Source: Apostichopus japonicus
Taxonomy: Eukaryota; Echinodermata; Holothuroidea; Aspidochirotida; Stichopodidae
DNA: 64,000 nucleotides
NCBI RefSeq assembly: GCF_037975245.1
Contig: NC_092569.1
Span: 11,162,501 to 11,226,500, forward strand
Direction of reading: 5' to 3'
Part shown: one piece after another, positions 11,700-24,221 of the stretch
How positions within the stretch are numbered: position 1 is the first letter of the stretch
How the letters are laid out: every line of letters begins with the position of its first letter
The notes under the pieces: generated by a model
Database searches by the model: none
The model's input: only the letters and a program-made list of their open reading frames with translations
What the model was told of the DNA's origin: nothing
Made by a program: the position numbers and the translations under genes

Positions 11700-14084
11700 A
11701 CGATATAGATAGAATGAACCCAACATTTTACGTTATATGTCTAATTGTTCAATGTTCAAATGCACAAACTTGTTATAGTTCTTTACATAGCATATGTCAC
11801 TGGAATTAAATTCTGCTATTTAAGTTAAGACCAAGAACAGAATTCGGCGTTCTGGTTTTGATCAGACATACGCAACAAAGAAAGAGACAACATAAAAGAC
11901 TTGAAGTAGATACAAATTGTAGAGGTAAGTTTAAAAGAAATCTTGAATCCTTGAAATCACGCAGATATAAATAGAAAATACCAAACAAATATGAGAAACA
12001 AAACAAAGTAAAACCGAAAGTTCGTTAGTACTGTTTTCTCTACAAAACTGACCGGATACACCTTGCACCTCACAAAAATTGAGAAGAACAGGCAAAAAAC
12101 TCACCCACAATACTCTCTCAGATATATATGTGTTTTAACGTTCGATCAATAGAGCCGAAACCAGGTAGATATTATTACCTTAATAAAATTTAAATAGTAT
12201 TCAACTCGTCAGTCACGTCATGCATTCGTAACGCTTAAATCGGTCACGCAATCAGCGAGACTTGATTATCAATGTTCCAACGTTTAAAAACTCCATTATT
12301 ATACACATCCCCGCTGGCAAATATCTTTCTAAAGCATACATCAATTAATGTATGCCTAATTGTGATAATAAGATGCAAATCACTCATTACATATACATTC
12401 GGTAAGCTTTCATCATACTGACCATGCGCATAAGCTGTAGCTTCAAGTACACATTTCCTGCTGCAGTTTGGCAAGTCTAGTCATCGTTGTCGTAAGTGTG
12501 AAGAGGATAAGCTGAAAACAGATAATATTTACTGGTAAATCGCTCAAAATGGAAAGAATCAATCGACTTGTTACTTCTTCCTGCTGGTCGATGTATCGTT
12601 TGAATTCTCTGAAGCTAGTAGTAAGTTTAAAACCCTATAACTATACTCAAATTATAGTTAAGTTAATGCTAGAGCAAAACCTGCCCAAAAGTTACGTCAA
12701 TAGTAATTTTAAGTGCACTAACTCTTTATCTGTATTATTACAGAGTAAAAATTTCCATACTATGCAACAAATTACCTTGCCAGGTAGTTTCTTTCACAGT
12801 GTCCAAAGACATCCGTATCAGTCCCCAAAATTTAGCATGCTATAAGGCTTTTAAAAGGACTCTGTTAGAGCTACTCTGATCCTCCAAATAAGTCCCTGTC
12901 ATTGTGGGTTATAAAATAGACAATTTAATATCTCAGTCTGAATATGTACTTTTAGAGTGACAAAAGAAAAATATTTTTGAACTTTTACTAATGAGGGACC
13001 GCTTACATTCTTGCATATTTGGTAGTGTTACCGATAACATTCAAGTGGAAAATTACAATTGGTTTTCAAAAACATACCAGGTAATATCCAAACTGAAAAG
13101 GCCCCCTAAATGACCGGAGCACACAGAAGATGTTTACTACGGATATTTGTAACAATTTTAGGTACAGTGATACTGTACCCAATGAGTAGGTGGATGACAT
13201 TGTTTATACTTATGGAGCTTATGCATATTAATGAGTGGGAAGGACTAAAATAAACTGAGACTTCCCCACCAGAATCTTTAAATAAGATGGTTGTGGGAAG
13301 GAATACAGCTATGATATAGTTGAGCGAGTGAGTATGACTTCACCTCTTACACATCATCCACCGAATATCGATTCGAAACATGTTCAAGTGCGACCGTTTA
13401 CCTCACACTCATTTGATGAAGGAGGCAGTTTCCATTCAGCACAGCACAAGAGGGGTGAGAACAAGAGGAGGAAGGGGTAAGGTCCACACGGAGTTTTTTC
13501 TCGCAGCTCATACATTTGCCAAACAAAAAGGAAGGAAAGCAAGAACAAAGATGAAGGAATAATTCCTTTTTCGAAAATTCGTTTAGTGTGCTTCAAATTT
13601 GCTATGAGGGATAAAGACATATCTAAAAATGGAACAGATGATGGCTACTTGTATTCAAGACAAATTGATTTCCTCTTACTGACATGTATAAATAATGATT
13701 TTTTTTCGCTCGCCGAAAGGGCAAGAACTATCTGAAATGCTGCAGCTCCCAGGGATTCGTCCCACCCCTGTCTCAAAGCCGATGACAATGTACACAGTCG
13801 GATATACCTGCGTAAAACGATATAACAGAAATTGACGCTTTTGTTGGCGTCCTTTCGAAACATTGCTAGAATAGTCAACGAGTGTCTCAAAAAACCTAGT
13901 TGGTTTTGAAATCAACCAACACCTTCAGAAAGTGTTGTATGTACGTACAATCATAATCTGTCCTGCGAGATTATCGGGACTGAGTAGGATTTGCTATCAT
14001 CATAGCTTCATCATAATTTGGATAGCAATCGCGGCAAAATGGTCAAAAGGGACACAAGGGGAAACCCTTATAACCCCAACACCC
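11700..14084. other. Non-coding stretch upstream of the chimeric FREP gene
   Basis: I found no exon that could be joined to a recognisable protein, nor RNA genes or element ends. Confidence 0.4.
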
Positions 14085-14350
14085 AACATCGTCTATACTG
14101 TAGGATGTCTTACTTAATTTAACGTCCACCCTCCTCCGTCAGTCATATTATACTTATGTATGTTATCGTCTATACTATAAATATGTCTTACTAGATTTAT
14201 CATCCGTTCTCCTTCGTCGGCCATACTTCATAAATATACAATACATTGTCTATACTATAGGATGCAATACTAGACTTACCGTCTATCATCCTCCTCGAGT
14301 CATACTATCCATATACAATATATCGTAATGTAATAGGATGTCATACTAGA
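14085..14350. repeat. Diverged tandem repeat, about 80-bp period, three to four units
   Basis: Units share GTCTATACTATA - ATGTCTTACTAGA - CGTC.ATCCTCCT - CATACT, recurring near 14090, 14168, 14248 and 14325. It ends about 330 bp before the start codon of the chimeric FREP gene. No coding function seen. Confidence 0.55.
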
Positions 14351-14684
14351 CTCATTCATTTACATCTTCATTTACTTCCTCGTTTAAAATTACATCAGCC
14401 GCTTGCAGACTTGCGCATTAGAACGCTGTCACACCCAATCATGTCACTCCGAGGCATTTCGTAGCTTCTATTTACATACATTCTAACGGAAGACTAGAAG
14501 GGACTTGTCAAGATGGGATGGTCTAGTAGTCGCAAACGTCATGTAATACGATAAAAACCTTTCAAAGTTTCAACAAGCGTCTTCGGTACTTTCTTTTCGA
14601 GAATTTCCGCATTTGTGGTGAAACGGCGAAGATAATTCCTGAAGATAATCTCAGGTATTATTCGCAAAGCACAGGGCTCGCAAG

Positions 14685-14765
14685 ATGGAGTACCAAAGAA
14701 GGGAACTTTTCTGCGTCAACTTTTTCACATTGTTGATGGGATGGAATGTCTTTGCATTCATAACG
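14685..14765 (+). CDS. Exon 1 of chimeric FREP: signal peptide
   Basis: ATG at 14685 opens a 27-codon exon ending in donor GTAAGT at 14766 (phase 0). It has a basic start (MEYQRREL) followed by a hydrophobic stretch (FTLLMGWNVFAFI), as expected for secretion. The open frame continues past the donor but loses all resemblance. The start is chosen because this is the only signal-like Met exon upstream of the linker exon and its phase fits. Confidence 0.75.
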
Positions 14766-17700
14766 GTAAGTTTCTCAAAAAAAATGGTCTGGTTGGGTGA
14801 GATGTCTTTAGGCTATGGACTGCATACAAAGATTTACGACTCTGTTATTTTCTTACAACAAAGATCATCTTGGGTAAACTTTCAAAATTGAATCTAACAA
14901 TGTGCATTTATTATCACTGCAATGTTTGTAACACCAAGTTGCATTTACCATAACTGATACTGAAATACAGTGTACAAATAGTAAAGTTGTTTTAATAGGT
15001 GATGTAGGTTAACTATCAGTTAATTGAAATAGTTATTTAACGAAACACTCAGATGGAGGCTTCAACCTTGTTTGAGAATAACATTTTGCGTTATAAGAAA
15101 GATATGATAATACCATATCCCAACAGTACACTATACACCTCATGTTGGTTATGTGTCAAGAAACTCATTCTTTAAAATATTACTGTTAACGTTGACGACG
15201 CTTTATACTATTTTATGATAAAGCTAAAAATCCATGGCAGATTAAGGAAACTGTCGAAGTAATGCATTAAACACCTAGGACGTCCGTTATATAACTTTAG
15301 AATTAATCAGACACAAGACCAAACTTATTCTGATTCAAGAACGAATCATTTTTCTGGTTTAACAAAATGATATATGTGACAATCTGCAAAGCTTCACAGG
15401 CTTTCAGTTATGCTACGACAAAAATCTGTGGTTAAAATACCAAATATCAGCATCATCTTTTACCTCGGCCTTTTTGGTTACCAATTCACTTACACATCCT
15501 TGTGTTAAACCCATCTCCGTAATCGCTCTTACAGATATGGCTCGTAAGGTCACAGAAAAATTGCCTGCAGCATTGTGTTCTAAGAACATGGGAAACGGCA
15601 TACGTGGTGGTAAAATTTAGGGGGTTATCTTCAAGTTTATGTTTATTGTCGATTTATACAGCTTTCCTTTTCTGTTGATATAGCAGATTTTTAACTTTAA
15701 GTAAAGCTACACATCAGGGGTCACTGAGCCGAGTTGTGTTTTAAGAACTTTACAAATACATGGTAAACGCATAAGTTGATGACAATGTGATGATTACATA
15801 TTGAGGTTCACTCCATTGCAATTTATGTATATTTTAATAATTGACCGCTCTGTTCTGGACATACCAAACAGATTTGTAATGTTACATAAAGCTACACATC
15901 AGTAGCCACTGAGTTCACATTGTCGGTATAACTTCATTTCATGCTCGCAGAGAATATCGCAATTTGGTGGATAATGAAAAGGTTAAGACATTAGATTTAA
16001 CAAATAAATAATCAATGTGCACTTATACTTGCCAGAGCGATATTTCTCTATACAAATGACTTGTCCAAGCGGCTAAGCGTTGATTCCGTTCATATGAAAC
16101 AGCATTTCCATTTTATATGCAGATACCAGATAATGGTACTGAGTTAAATTCATGCGATCTAATAAAATTCATTATTATCTTTTCCAGAACATAGGGATTG
16201 AGCATCTGTTTTTAATTCCCACAAAGTCTTTGTTCACTGCGATAGGATCTCGTGCCAAGAATGTCTAATTAATTTTATTACGTTTTCCTGTCGAACGTTA
16301 TTGACTTTGCCTTAGTTTGTTGGGAGGCTGTAGTGGGAAACTGCCCTGGCAAATTCCAAACAGCATGAAAATGTTGCTTCAGAAAACAATGAAATGATAA
16401 CAAAAATGAGTGAAATGAAATATAAACTATAGAGCGGTAATAGTCATCTCGCATCATATATTTTTGTGTAAACTCTGCATTGTACATCATCAAATCGAAA
16501 CGAAAAGAAATATATTTGCCTATTACAACATTGTCTTGAGAGAGAAAGAAAAGCAATCGTAGAATGTGCTGCTCACAAATATCAAATGTTTCCTACAAAA
16601 AGGAAAATCATATACCGACATGGGAATAGACAAAGAAAATATGTTTTTGGCAATTGTTGTTATTCTGAAGATACCTGAATCTGATAACGTGAATATGACC
16701 TTTGAGACGACCGAACACTTTGTGTAATATGTTGCTTTAAGAAAAGAAAAACGGTTCTTTGTTCCAGAAATGGCTTTTTAACCCGACCTTCTATACGTTA
16801 GTTGTTGCCGTAAATACTATTGTTTTGTTTAGATTATGTATTTAGAATTTGCGATCATCTCAATAGTAATGACAATTTGACGCACTTCATCACAGAATTA
16901 ATGCTTTAATATTTAATAAAGTGAAAGGAAACATAAACACATGATTGAACCTATCTTATACTCGAACAATTCATGATATTTATGTGCATTGAGGATATAA
17001 AGATCAGTATATACGTTCATTGTCTCATATGCAGGCTTCTCCTGACGTTACAGATCAATCATCGAGTAAGTTACCATTTGATATTGACTATAAGTATTAT
17101 TGCTTACACTTTAGCTTAAAATGATTAAAAAGACCCTTAGCGATTCCAGGTGTAAGTTCTCGTATTTGAAATTATCGTTACGTTTGTTCATTAATGTAGA
17201 TCTTCAGGATAGATTTAATATCAGAAATTGGAACCAAAATTGTTATAACATTTAATACAAATTGTTGAGGAAGGTGGAAATGTAAATCAATGACAGACAC
17301 TATAGCTTTCTCGATCTAAATGTTGTTAAGGTGATTTGATTGGCCCGCTGAGTAATCGGCGTGTCAACTAACTGGGTAATTGTTTTCATGAAGGGAAAGA
17401 CCTACATGTAAAAAGGACCCAATACAAAATTAAATGAAACAATTGGATGACTCTTCCTTAGCAGAAATGCTTGTAGACATTATTACAATTAAACATTTAC
17501 AGGTTTATAATCGAAAAAGTAACCTATACATCCATAGATACTGATGGCTGCAGAAGAAAAACAGAAAGTTCATGTTGCTTTTATCCGTTATTTCCTGAAA
17601 TAGGTTTATCTTACTTTATATTTCCATCAACCGAGAACCCGAAAGATTGCCACGAAATCCTCAATACATGTTCAAATACCCAAAATGCATCTGGTGTCTA

Positions 17701-20700
17701 CAAAATCAAACCTGCTGGTTTCCCAAAGGCGTTCGAAGTGTACTGTGATAACGACTTAGACAGTGATGGATGGACGGTAAGTTGAAAACGTTAGCTAACG
17801 TTATAATTAGTTTCAAAACTTTAAAATAATGCTGCACTAGTCAATAAAATAGACCAACGGATACCTAAAACAACCAGGAACTTTATTACTGACATTTTTT
17901 GCGTTTCTCTTCGAACAACAGGAGACCCAGTTTTGATTGTACTTCATTAAGCAGCATTAAAATGTCATACCAACGTAGTAAACGAAGTTAATGCTGTTCA
18001 AAAGCATTAATTATGTTAATCAAAATCTTGAAACCTGATAAATTTAGAATGTTAACTTAATTAAGACAAAGTTCTCCGTACTAAGAATTTTCATCAAAAT
18101 ATATCTTTGTTGTAGAAATATTATTTTGTTCTGTGGATAATCACTTCTGCTGTTGCCAGATGGATTTGCAAATATCATGGAAACTTGAAATTATCAAGAC
18201 TTTGCGTTGGAAAAATCCTATGAGTATGTGGTTTTTGGCAAAAATACTCAGAAAATTTTCATCAAATTTGCCAAACAATCAGTTCCAACCGTCAAAAGAA
18301 AACCAATTTCTCTCCATTGTGGAAGATATGAGCATAGACCTACTTCATTTTTATTACGACAGGTAATACAGCGACGGACGAATGGATTCATCAACTTTAA
18401 TCGGAATTGGTTAGATTACAAGCACGGTTTTGGATTTTTGGGAAGTGAATTTTGGTTAGGAAATGAAAAAATCGCTCACCTAACAAATCAAAAGAAGTAC
18501 CAACTTCGTTTGGACTTTACGAATGCTGCAGGGCACTCGTATCACGTGACCTACGACGATTTTCGTATCGTTGGTGAATGGAGCCAATATTCTATTCAAA
18601 GTCTTGGAGACGAAGGTGGCAATGCAGGTAAAGGTCCTGTTTTAGCATGTAGGTTTTATCTCAACGAAGCACGATTTTCAATCTTATTTCATGTTTTCGT
18701 TAGAACTATATTAAAAGAAGACAATGTAGGTACGTGCAACGTTTCTCTTCATTTGTTGAAAGATTATTTTAGAGTTTCTAGTAGAATTATTGAAACATAT
18801 ATTTATCACCCAAGAAGAGAAAAAATCAGAGCACCAACATTTGAATAGAACTATTAAACTTAACGTAATAATAGAATTTAACAATGTCCTTGTCGTTGTC
18901 AAGAAGTGTTGCTTACCATAACTTTAATACGGGTTAATCTTTTCACATCCACCACTGTCTGTACTGTAGGTGATAAAGGGTTTATTGGCAGCGATTACGA
19001 CATTATTTCTGAACCATAAAATAATTTCAAAGCGTCAAACCACCAAGTCAATTTTAAGATTATTTTTTCTTTTAACTTTACCCAGGTCCATTTATTGAGT
19101 GGTGTCCATCGAATACGAGGTTTGCTAACAGTACATGTGAGAGACGTTGTACCGAACCAAATACGTGTATCACTTTAGCATCTATGGAATCAGGACGATG
19201 CATCTGTCCAGACGGTTATATGATACAAGCAGAGGACTGCATACCTGAAAGTCAGTGTGGATGCTTTGTACAAGAAAAGGGAAGTGTGCTGAATGTAAGT
19301 CAATGCATCAGTGAAAAGTTTGTTTTTTTCTCATTGAAGCTGCTCCAAAGATATATGCTGATTTTGTAAACTTCTTCCATAAGCTAATAATGGTATGGAA
19401 GATTTTGCAGCACTAGTCAATTCCTCATTTCCACATGCTGTATTACTTATATTTACGATGTTCTTTCTTCGCTAAATCTTTCAGGTTACTGTTTGCATAT
19501 ATTATTCTATGAACTATTAATGAGCATTACGTGAAAAAAAACACTGATTATGGTAATGTGACTTTAATTCATTAGTGACAAGTGATTCAGCAAATAGGTT
19601 TTTGATAAACTGAAATTGTTAAAGTATATTTTCCACGACAGGAAGGTGACTCATATGTCAATTCTGACTGTACTTCCCGTGTAAACTGCAGCCATAATCG
19701 GCTGATTCATGAAGACAACTACCGGTGTAGTGATGATGCAACGTGTCAGGGGAGAGACGGTGTTCGAAGATGTATTTGCAACGATAGATTTGAAGGAGAT
19801 GGGATAACGTGTATTCGGAAAGAGCCCCTGAAGGATTGCTACGAGATATACAATACAGGGATCCATACCGATGGGGTTTATACTATCTATCCTACTGGCT
19901 GGGAGGATTCTGGCTTCCAGGTCTACTGTGAGATGTCAACAGAAGGAGGAGGATGGACAGTAAGTCTTCACATTTCACAAAAGAGTGATAACTTCTAACC
20001 GCCTTGATCGAGTTAAACGCAGGCCTTCGGGCAGTACAGATCTAAATATATATTAAAACAAGGCACAACGAAGCTTCTTCTCGATTAAACATTACAATTT
20101 AGTCGATATATCGAGTAGATTGTGTCTCAGCGTGTCTAACGTTGAATATCTATTGAACTTCACACTCACCGGAAAGATGATTTCACATAACAAATTGGAG
20201 TGTTTTGTTTTGCTAAGTGTGTTTATTGAGCGAGATAAGTCCAATGCACTTACGATGTTTTATCGCTATTAGCTCTCAGTAGCGTAAGCCTTGTGTCGTC
20301 TTACAGGAAACAACTTCTAGACACAAATATCAGTATCTGAACAAAATGGTACTGGCTGGCCTAGCTTTCTTAGCGAGAGAAACGTGATCAATGGTCTGAC
20401 ACAATTTAAGAGCAATACTCTGCGGCAGAAATTGTTTGTTGGCGATAAACATCTCGATAACTTTCTCATAAAAATAATAGCATTCTGATCCATTTGCGCC
20501 ATTTCAGATATGTGGCGATGCATGAGTTTTCCTGTTTATTTTCTTTTGTACAGTATTATACGATTTCCTCATCGTTACTACGTATTTACAACACATACGT
20601 TTAAAACGGGTTGCGAACCAAATTCCTTGAAATGTGTGAGTGCGTTGCCATCCATCGGGTTTGAAAAAAAATATCTGCTGGGCACTAGGTAGATATAATA

Positions 20701-23700
20701 AATAATATATCAGATAAAAATGTACGAGGAAACAATGACGAAAACAGCATTGGAACGATATTTAACTTTATATCATATTTATACCTTTACATATTTCTAG
20801 GTTCTCCAGCGAAGGAGGTCTGGTTCAGTTAACTTCTATCGTGTTTGGAATGCATACAGGGAAGGCTTTGAAAGTCCAAGCGGTGATCACTGGCTTGGTA
20901 ACGACAAGATTCACGACCTCACAACTCAGAAGTCATACCAACTTAAGGTGGATCTGACAGATTCAGATGGTTTACAGTACTACGCCCTCTACTCCAGATT
21001 CAGCATTGGAGATGAGGATGACAAATATACGCTCTCTTTAGGCTCGTTCTCTGGAAATGCAGGTTGGTGTATTTTGCAACATTTACTTTATAAAGCTTTG
21101 GTTTGATAACTTTCGTTCTTGGTTTGGCTTACATTGCACAACACACTCCACAGGATTCACAGAAAAATGCTCGAAAAAAAGAAAGTTGCTAAGTGAAACA
21201 AAAAATATAAACATATAATATATAACCCCTTTTTACACTTGTTGTTACTCGTAATCTACTAAATCAGTATTGTCTTAAATAATGATTTTAACAAACTTCC
21301 AAGACATCGTGGCTAAATTATGTGAAGGGAATGGGAAACAAAGATGCAATCAAGTTAAATACAATTTGACCAGCCGCACGTTTGGCATCACTCACTCATT
21401 GCAAGATGCAGTTATCAAATATATCATAATTAAAACAAAACCTGTGCCTAATGCTATTCAATCCAAATGGCATAACTTGCTGATGGAAAAGACACGAACA
21501 ATGATGACCTTAACTGCTCGAATCTGAAAAACTGGAAATTCAGAACAGTTTAAACATTTTAACCTTGACACAAAAACTGAATCTGCTGTAATAGATGTGG
21601 GCTAAGTTTATATCACTATAAACCAAATATCGCTTGTAGTGTGACTGTGATGCGCACTGGCGGATCCAAGAGGGGGGGGGGGGGCAACGGGGGCCATGGC
21701 ACCCCAAAGGTGAGCCAAAAAGTGTTTCCGAACATCCGCTAAATCATATGATTGGAAATTCAAAAAATCGAGAGGAATAGCAGTGGTAGACTAGCAGTAG
21801 CAGTTGTGCTCGGCAATTCCGTGAGCTATTGCTCTGGAGTGGCTTTATGATATTTTTTTAGAAAGCTTAGTTCTTCCCAGGCTTTTTACCAATAATAACA
21901 TTCGTGTCGCGACAACGAAGGAACATTATAAAATCAAGATTAGCAATTTTAACATAAATGTATCATTCAGGCGAAAAATCCCTTGTGACATTACCGAGTT
22001 TTATATGATAAAGAAATTCTTCTTCAAGCACATAGTGATCGCCTGCCAGACACAGACCGTGTCATTTAACACTTTGCAACTAGTGGGGTCAGGAGATTGA
22101 AGTTTAGTTTCAGGATCTGTAATTCTGCATAATTGACTGTGAATTACTACTTGCACTCTTAACATGTCGTACTATCATTTGTGAGACAAATTCCCTTCCT
22201 TACTGGAACTTGCTGGGGGACAGGAAAAAGGCAATGCCTTGTAATAACCACCATGAACGAAAATTCCACTGCTGGGTAGCAACTAAGAAATGTTCCATGG
22301 TAATTCTTTATACCTGTCCATACTTCCAATTAGCCCCCAAAAGGTCAGGTCAAAGGTCATCAAGAGTAGACAGTCAAGAGATGTCTACACCTATTCGTTT
22401 TCTGGTTAAAAGTAAATTGCTGTCGATATTTCATGACGACCACGCCCTTTAAATGTATGAAGATGAGGATTTACAGTTTATCACCATTTTGCATTTACAG
22501 GCTGGTTGTAAGAAATTTATAACCTATGAAAAGTAAAATTTCTTGAGAAAGATGATCCCAACTTTGTTTTATAAATATTTTAGAAAATTACACCTGGGAA
22601 AATTGTTTTATTAGAAGTAAATTAACATCACCCTTGTACACTTTTGTCGCACCAAATTGCATCTGAGGGCATTCAGCAATAGAAAATTGTCCACCCCCTC
22701 CCCTAAGACCCCTCCCCCATATCACTCTAACGCCACTTTGGCCCGTCCCGAACAAAGGCCCTGGATCCGCCAGTGGTGATGTGCGATAGAGTTGCGTGGT
22801 TTGGCGGGATCACGACCACTACACCAGTCTATATTGGTTTTAAATTCCTCTTTATTGTTATATTTAGAAGTTTTCAATGACAACGGTGTTCATATCATGT
22901 CCTATTAATCACTTTACTATGATATCATTAATCTGAACAAATACAATGATGTACATAATTTAATCGAATGTGACTCATGCACACCACACATTCGGAAGTG
23001 ATGATATTGACACCAAATGATGTGATGTTAAATTGGTGAATGTGTCTCTCAGAGGCGAAAACAAGTTTTGAACTAATACAAAATTGGGTAGTTATAATCT
23101 CGTTGCCCAAAAGACTTCTTGAAAGATACATTTTATCCCTTTAGATTTGCCCTGAAACAAATTCATCTAATCGCACATTTCTTTCACTTCCGATGAATTG
23201 AGTATATTGGAAAACCTTTATGTACGAACCTGGCTTACAGAAATAATGAAAGCGTATAGTTTTCAAACCGAAGTAGCGATAAATTATATCCAGCCCCCCC
23301 CCCCCCTTCACTATAAATAACAATACTTACTTTTGCACTTAAACAAAATCATAATAATATTAACATACAAGCAAGTACTGAATACTTGCAAGCATTTTTA
23401 CATATAAATTAAAGGTTAAATACGGTTATTAAATGAATTTTAGAAGATGTTTAACTGACAAGAAATTCCTACGATGTTATGGTTTGAGTTTTTCAGTTCC
23501 CTTTGTATGCGATGCTGATTAAATACGTCCTCATTTCCATCCTTTCAGGTTATAACTCTATGGGCTTGAACTCCGGAAATCCGTTCAGCACGCGCGATAG
23601 GGACAACGATGGCACGGATGATTGCAACTGTGCACAGAGGCATCAAGGTGCATGGTGGTACCATCATCGTTATCATAATGATAACAATCATTGCTTTAAA

Positions 23701-23850
23701 TGGTATGGAAATGGATATTACCGCCATTGCACTTATGCTAACCTCAACGGAGACTACCAATACAACGACTACCGCGGAATCTTCTTTTATAAACTTTCTG
23801 GGAACGAGTGCGGTATCGCGGGTACAAAAATGAGGATACGACCAGTTTGA
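14685..23850 (+). CDS. Chimeric secreted FREP: truncated FReD + TIL module + EGF-like module + complete FReD
   Basis: Eight exons fit by frame, GT/AG sites and phase: 14685-14765, 17035-17065, 17604-17776, 18363-18627, 19086-19294, 19642-19959, 20801-21062, 23549-23850. They total 1641 nt (546 aa plus stop). Residues 1-27 form a signal peptide with a hydrophobic core. Residues 28-38 are a linker from a 31-nt microexon. Residues 39-183 are the first two thirds of a FReD (NPKDCHEI, FEVYCDN, DSDGWT, FGFLGSEFWLGNEKI). Residues 184-253 are a TIL-type cysteine module. About 254-325 is a VWC/EGF-like stretch ending FEGDGITC. Residues 326-546 are a full FReD with the DRDNDGTDD calcium loop and GAWW. 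FReDs bind carbohydrates or acetylated ligands outside the cell; that role here is inferred. Two oddities are the missing C-terminal third of FReD1 and an insert in FReD2. Exon models lack transcript support. Confidence 0.85.
17035..17065 (+). CDS. Exon 2 of chimeric FREP: 31-nt linker microexon
   Basis: It lies between acceptor ATGCAG and donor GTAAGTT, phase 0 to 1, encoding ASPDVTDQSS plus one base. The phase joins exon 1 to the FReD exon at 17604 exactly (A+GT = Ser). The three other FREP genes have phase-matched counterparts of 34, 49 and 49 nt at the same position. Confidence 0.65.
19086..19294 (+). CDS. Exon 5 of chimeric FREP: TIL-type cysteine module
   Basis: A 209-nt exon (phase 1 in, 0 out) with acceptor ACCCAG and donor GTAAGTC. 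It encodes nine cysteines in a trypsin-inhibitor-like spacing: WCPSN, STCERRC, NTC, RCICPDGY, DC, QCGCF. A GSVLN end runs into a VWC-like start in the next exon. TIL/VWC/EGF strings occur in zonadhesin- and tectorin-like extracellular proteins. Here the module replaces the C-terminal exon of the first FReD. Protease inhibition cannot be claimed; TIL modules are often only structural. Confidence 0.75.
19642..19959 (+). CDS. Exon 6 of chimeric FREP: EGF-like module fused to start of second FReD
   Basis: 318 nt, phase 0 both sides, acceptor CGACAG, donor GTAAGTC. The first two thirds are cysteine-rich (DCTSRVNC, RCSDDATC, RRCICNDRFEGDGITC), like an EGF-like or VWC-TIL tail. After KEPLKDCYEIYN the sequence becomes the first FReD segment (TDGVYTIYPTGW, FQVYCEMSTEGGGWT). 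One exon thus carries the domain boundary, unlike the other FREP genes where the FReD starts at an exon edge. Confidence 0.8.
21655..22775. mobile_element. Non-autonomous hAT-type element in the last intron of the chimeric FREP gene
   Basis: The ends are CACTGGCGGATCCA and TGGATCCGCCAGTG, inverted repeats of 14 bp. The flanks are GTGATGCG (21647-21654) and GTGATGTG (22776-22783), a target duplication with one mismatch. Next to the ends are a G-run and a C-rich tract, as in the other hAT-type elements here. I saw no transposase in its 1121 bp. Confidence 0.8.
23549..23850 (+). CDS. Exon 8 of chimeric FREP: C-terminal ligand-binding part of second FReD
   Basis: Acceptor CTTTCAG, 302 nt, stop TGA at 23848-23850. 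It encodes the calcium loop DRDNDGTDDCNC, then GAWWYHH. A long H/N/Y-rich stretch follows before the usual NLNGDY motif, then an end KMRIRPV like that of other FReDs. The WW-to-LNG interval is longer than in the two FREPs at 36789 and 53325, where only about eight residues separate them. Confidence 0.85.
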
Positions 23851-23873
23851 TAACAAACAATATCTATCACATA

Positions 23874-24213
23874 CAGGGGCGTTAATCCGATTTGAAACGT
23901 GGGGGGGACGTAATCGATTCGAGTATTCCGGCCGTAAGTAATATCTAAGCGGAGCGCCACCATCGGTTGGCGCGCAGCGTACAAGAAAATTTTTGTTCTG
24001 GCAGACCCCTCAGATTGCAGGAAACGGCACTTCCCGTGCATCATGGCAGAAAGCAACACCCCTAAAATTGATAAAAATTTCCGGCAATTTTTTATTTTGG
24101 GAAATGTTCTCGAAGGAAGTGATCGCCATTTATTCATAAGTTTACCAATTCCTCGTCTCCCAGAAGCTCCCAAAAGATATCGAAACATTTTCGTGTTGGC
24201 TGATCCATGATCA
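23874..24213. mobile_element. Transposon-derived segment beginning 24 bp after the chimeric FREP stop codon
   Basis: It starts CAGGGGCGTTAATCC followed by a GGGGGGG run, matching the inverted terminus near 28305 (GGATTGACGCCC). It also shares internal sequence (GGAGCGCCACCATCGGTTGG) with the CAAGGGCGGCGGAA family. No matching second end or target duplication was found, so it is a fragment or its right end was removed by the next insertion. Confidence 0.5.
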
Positions 24214-24221
24214 CCGCCCAT

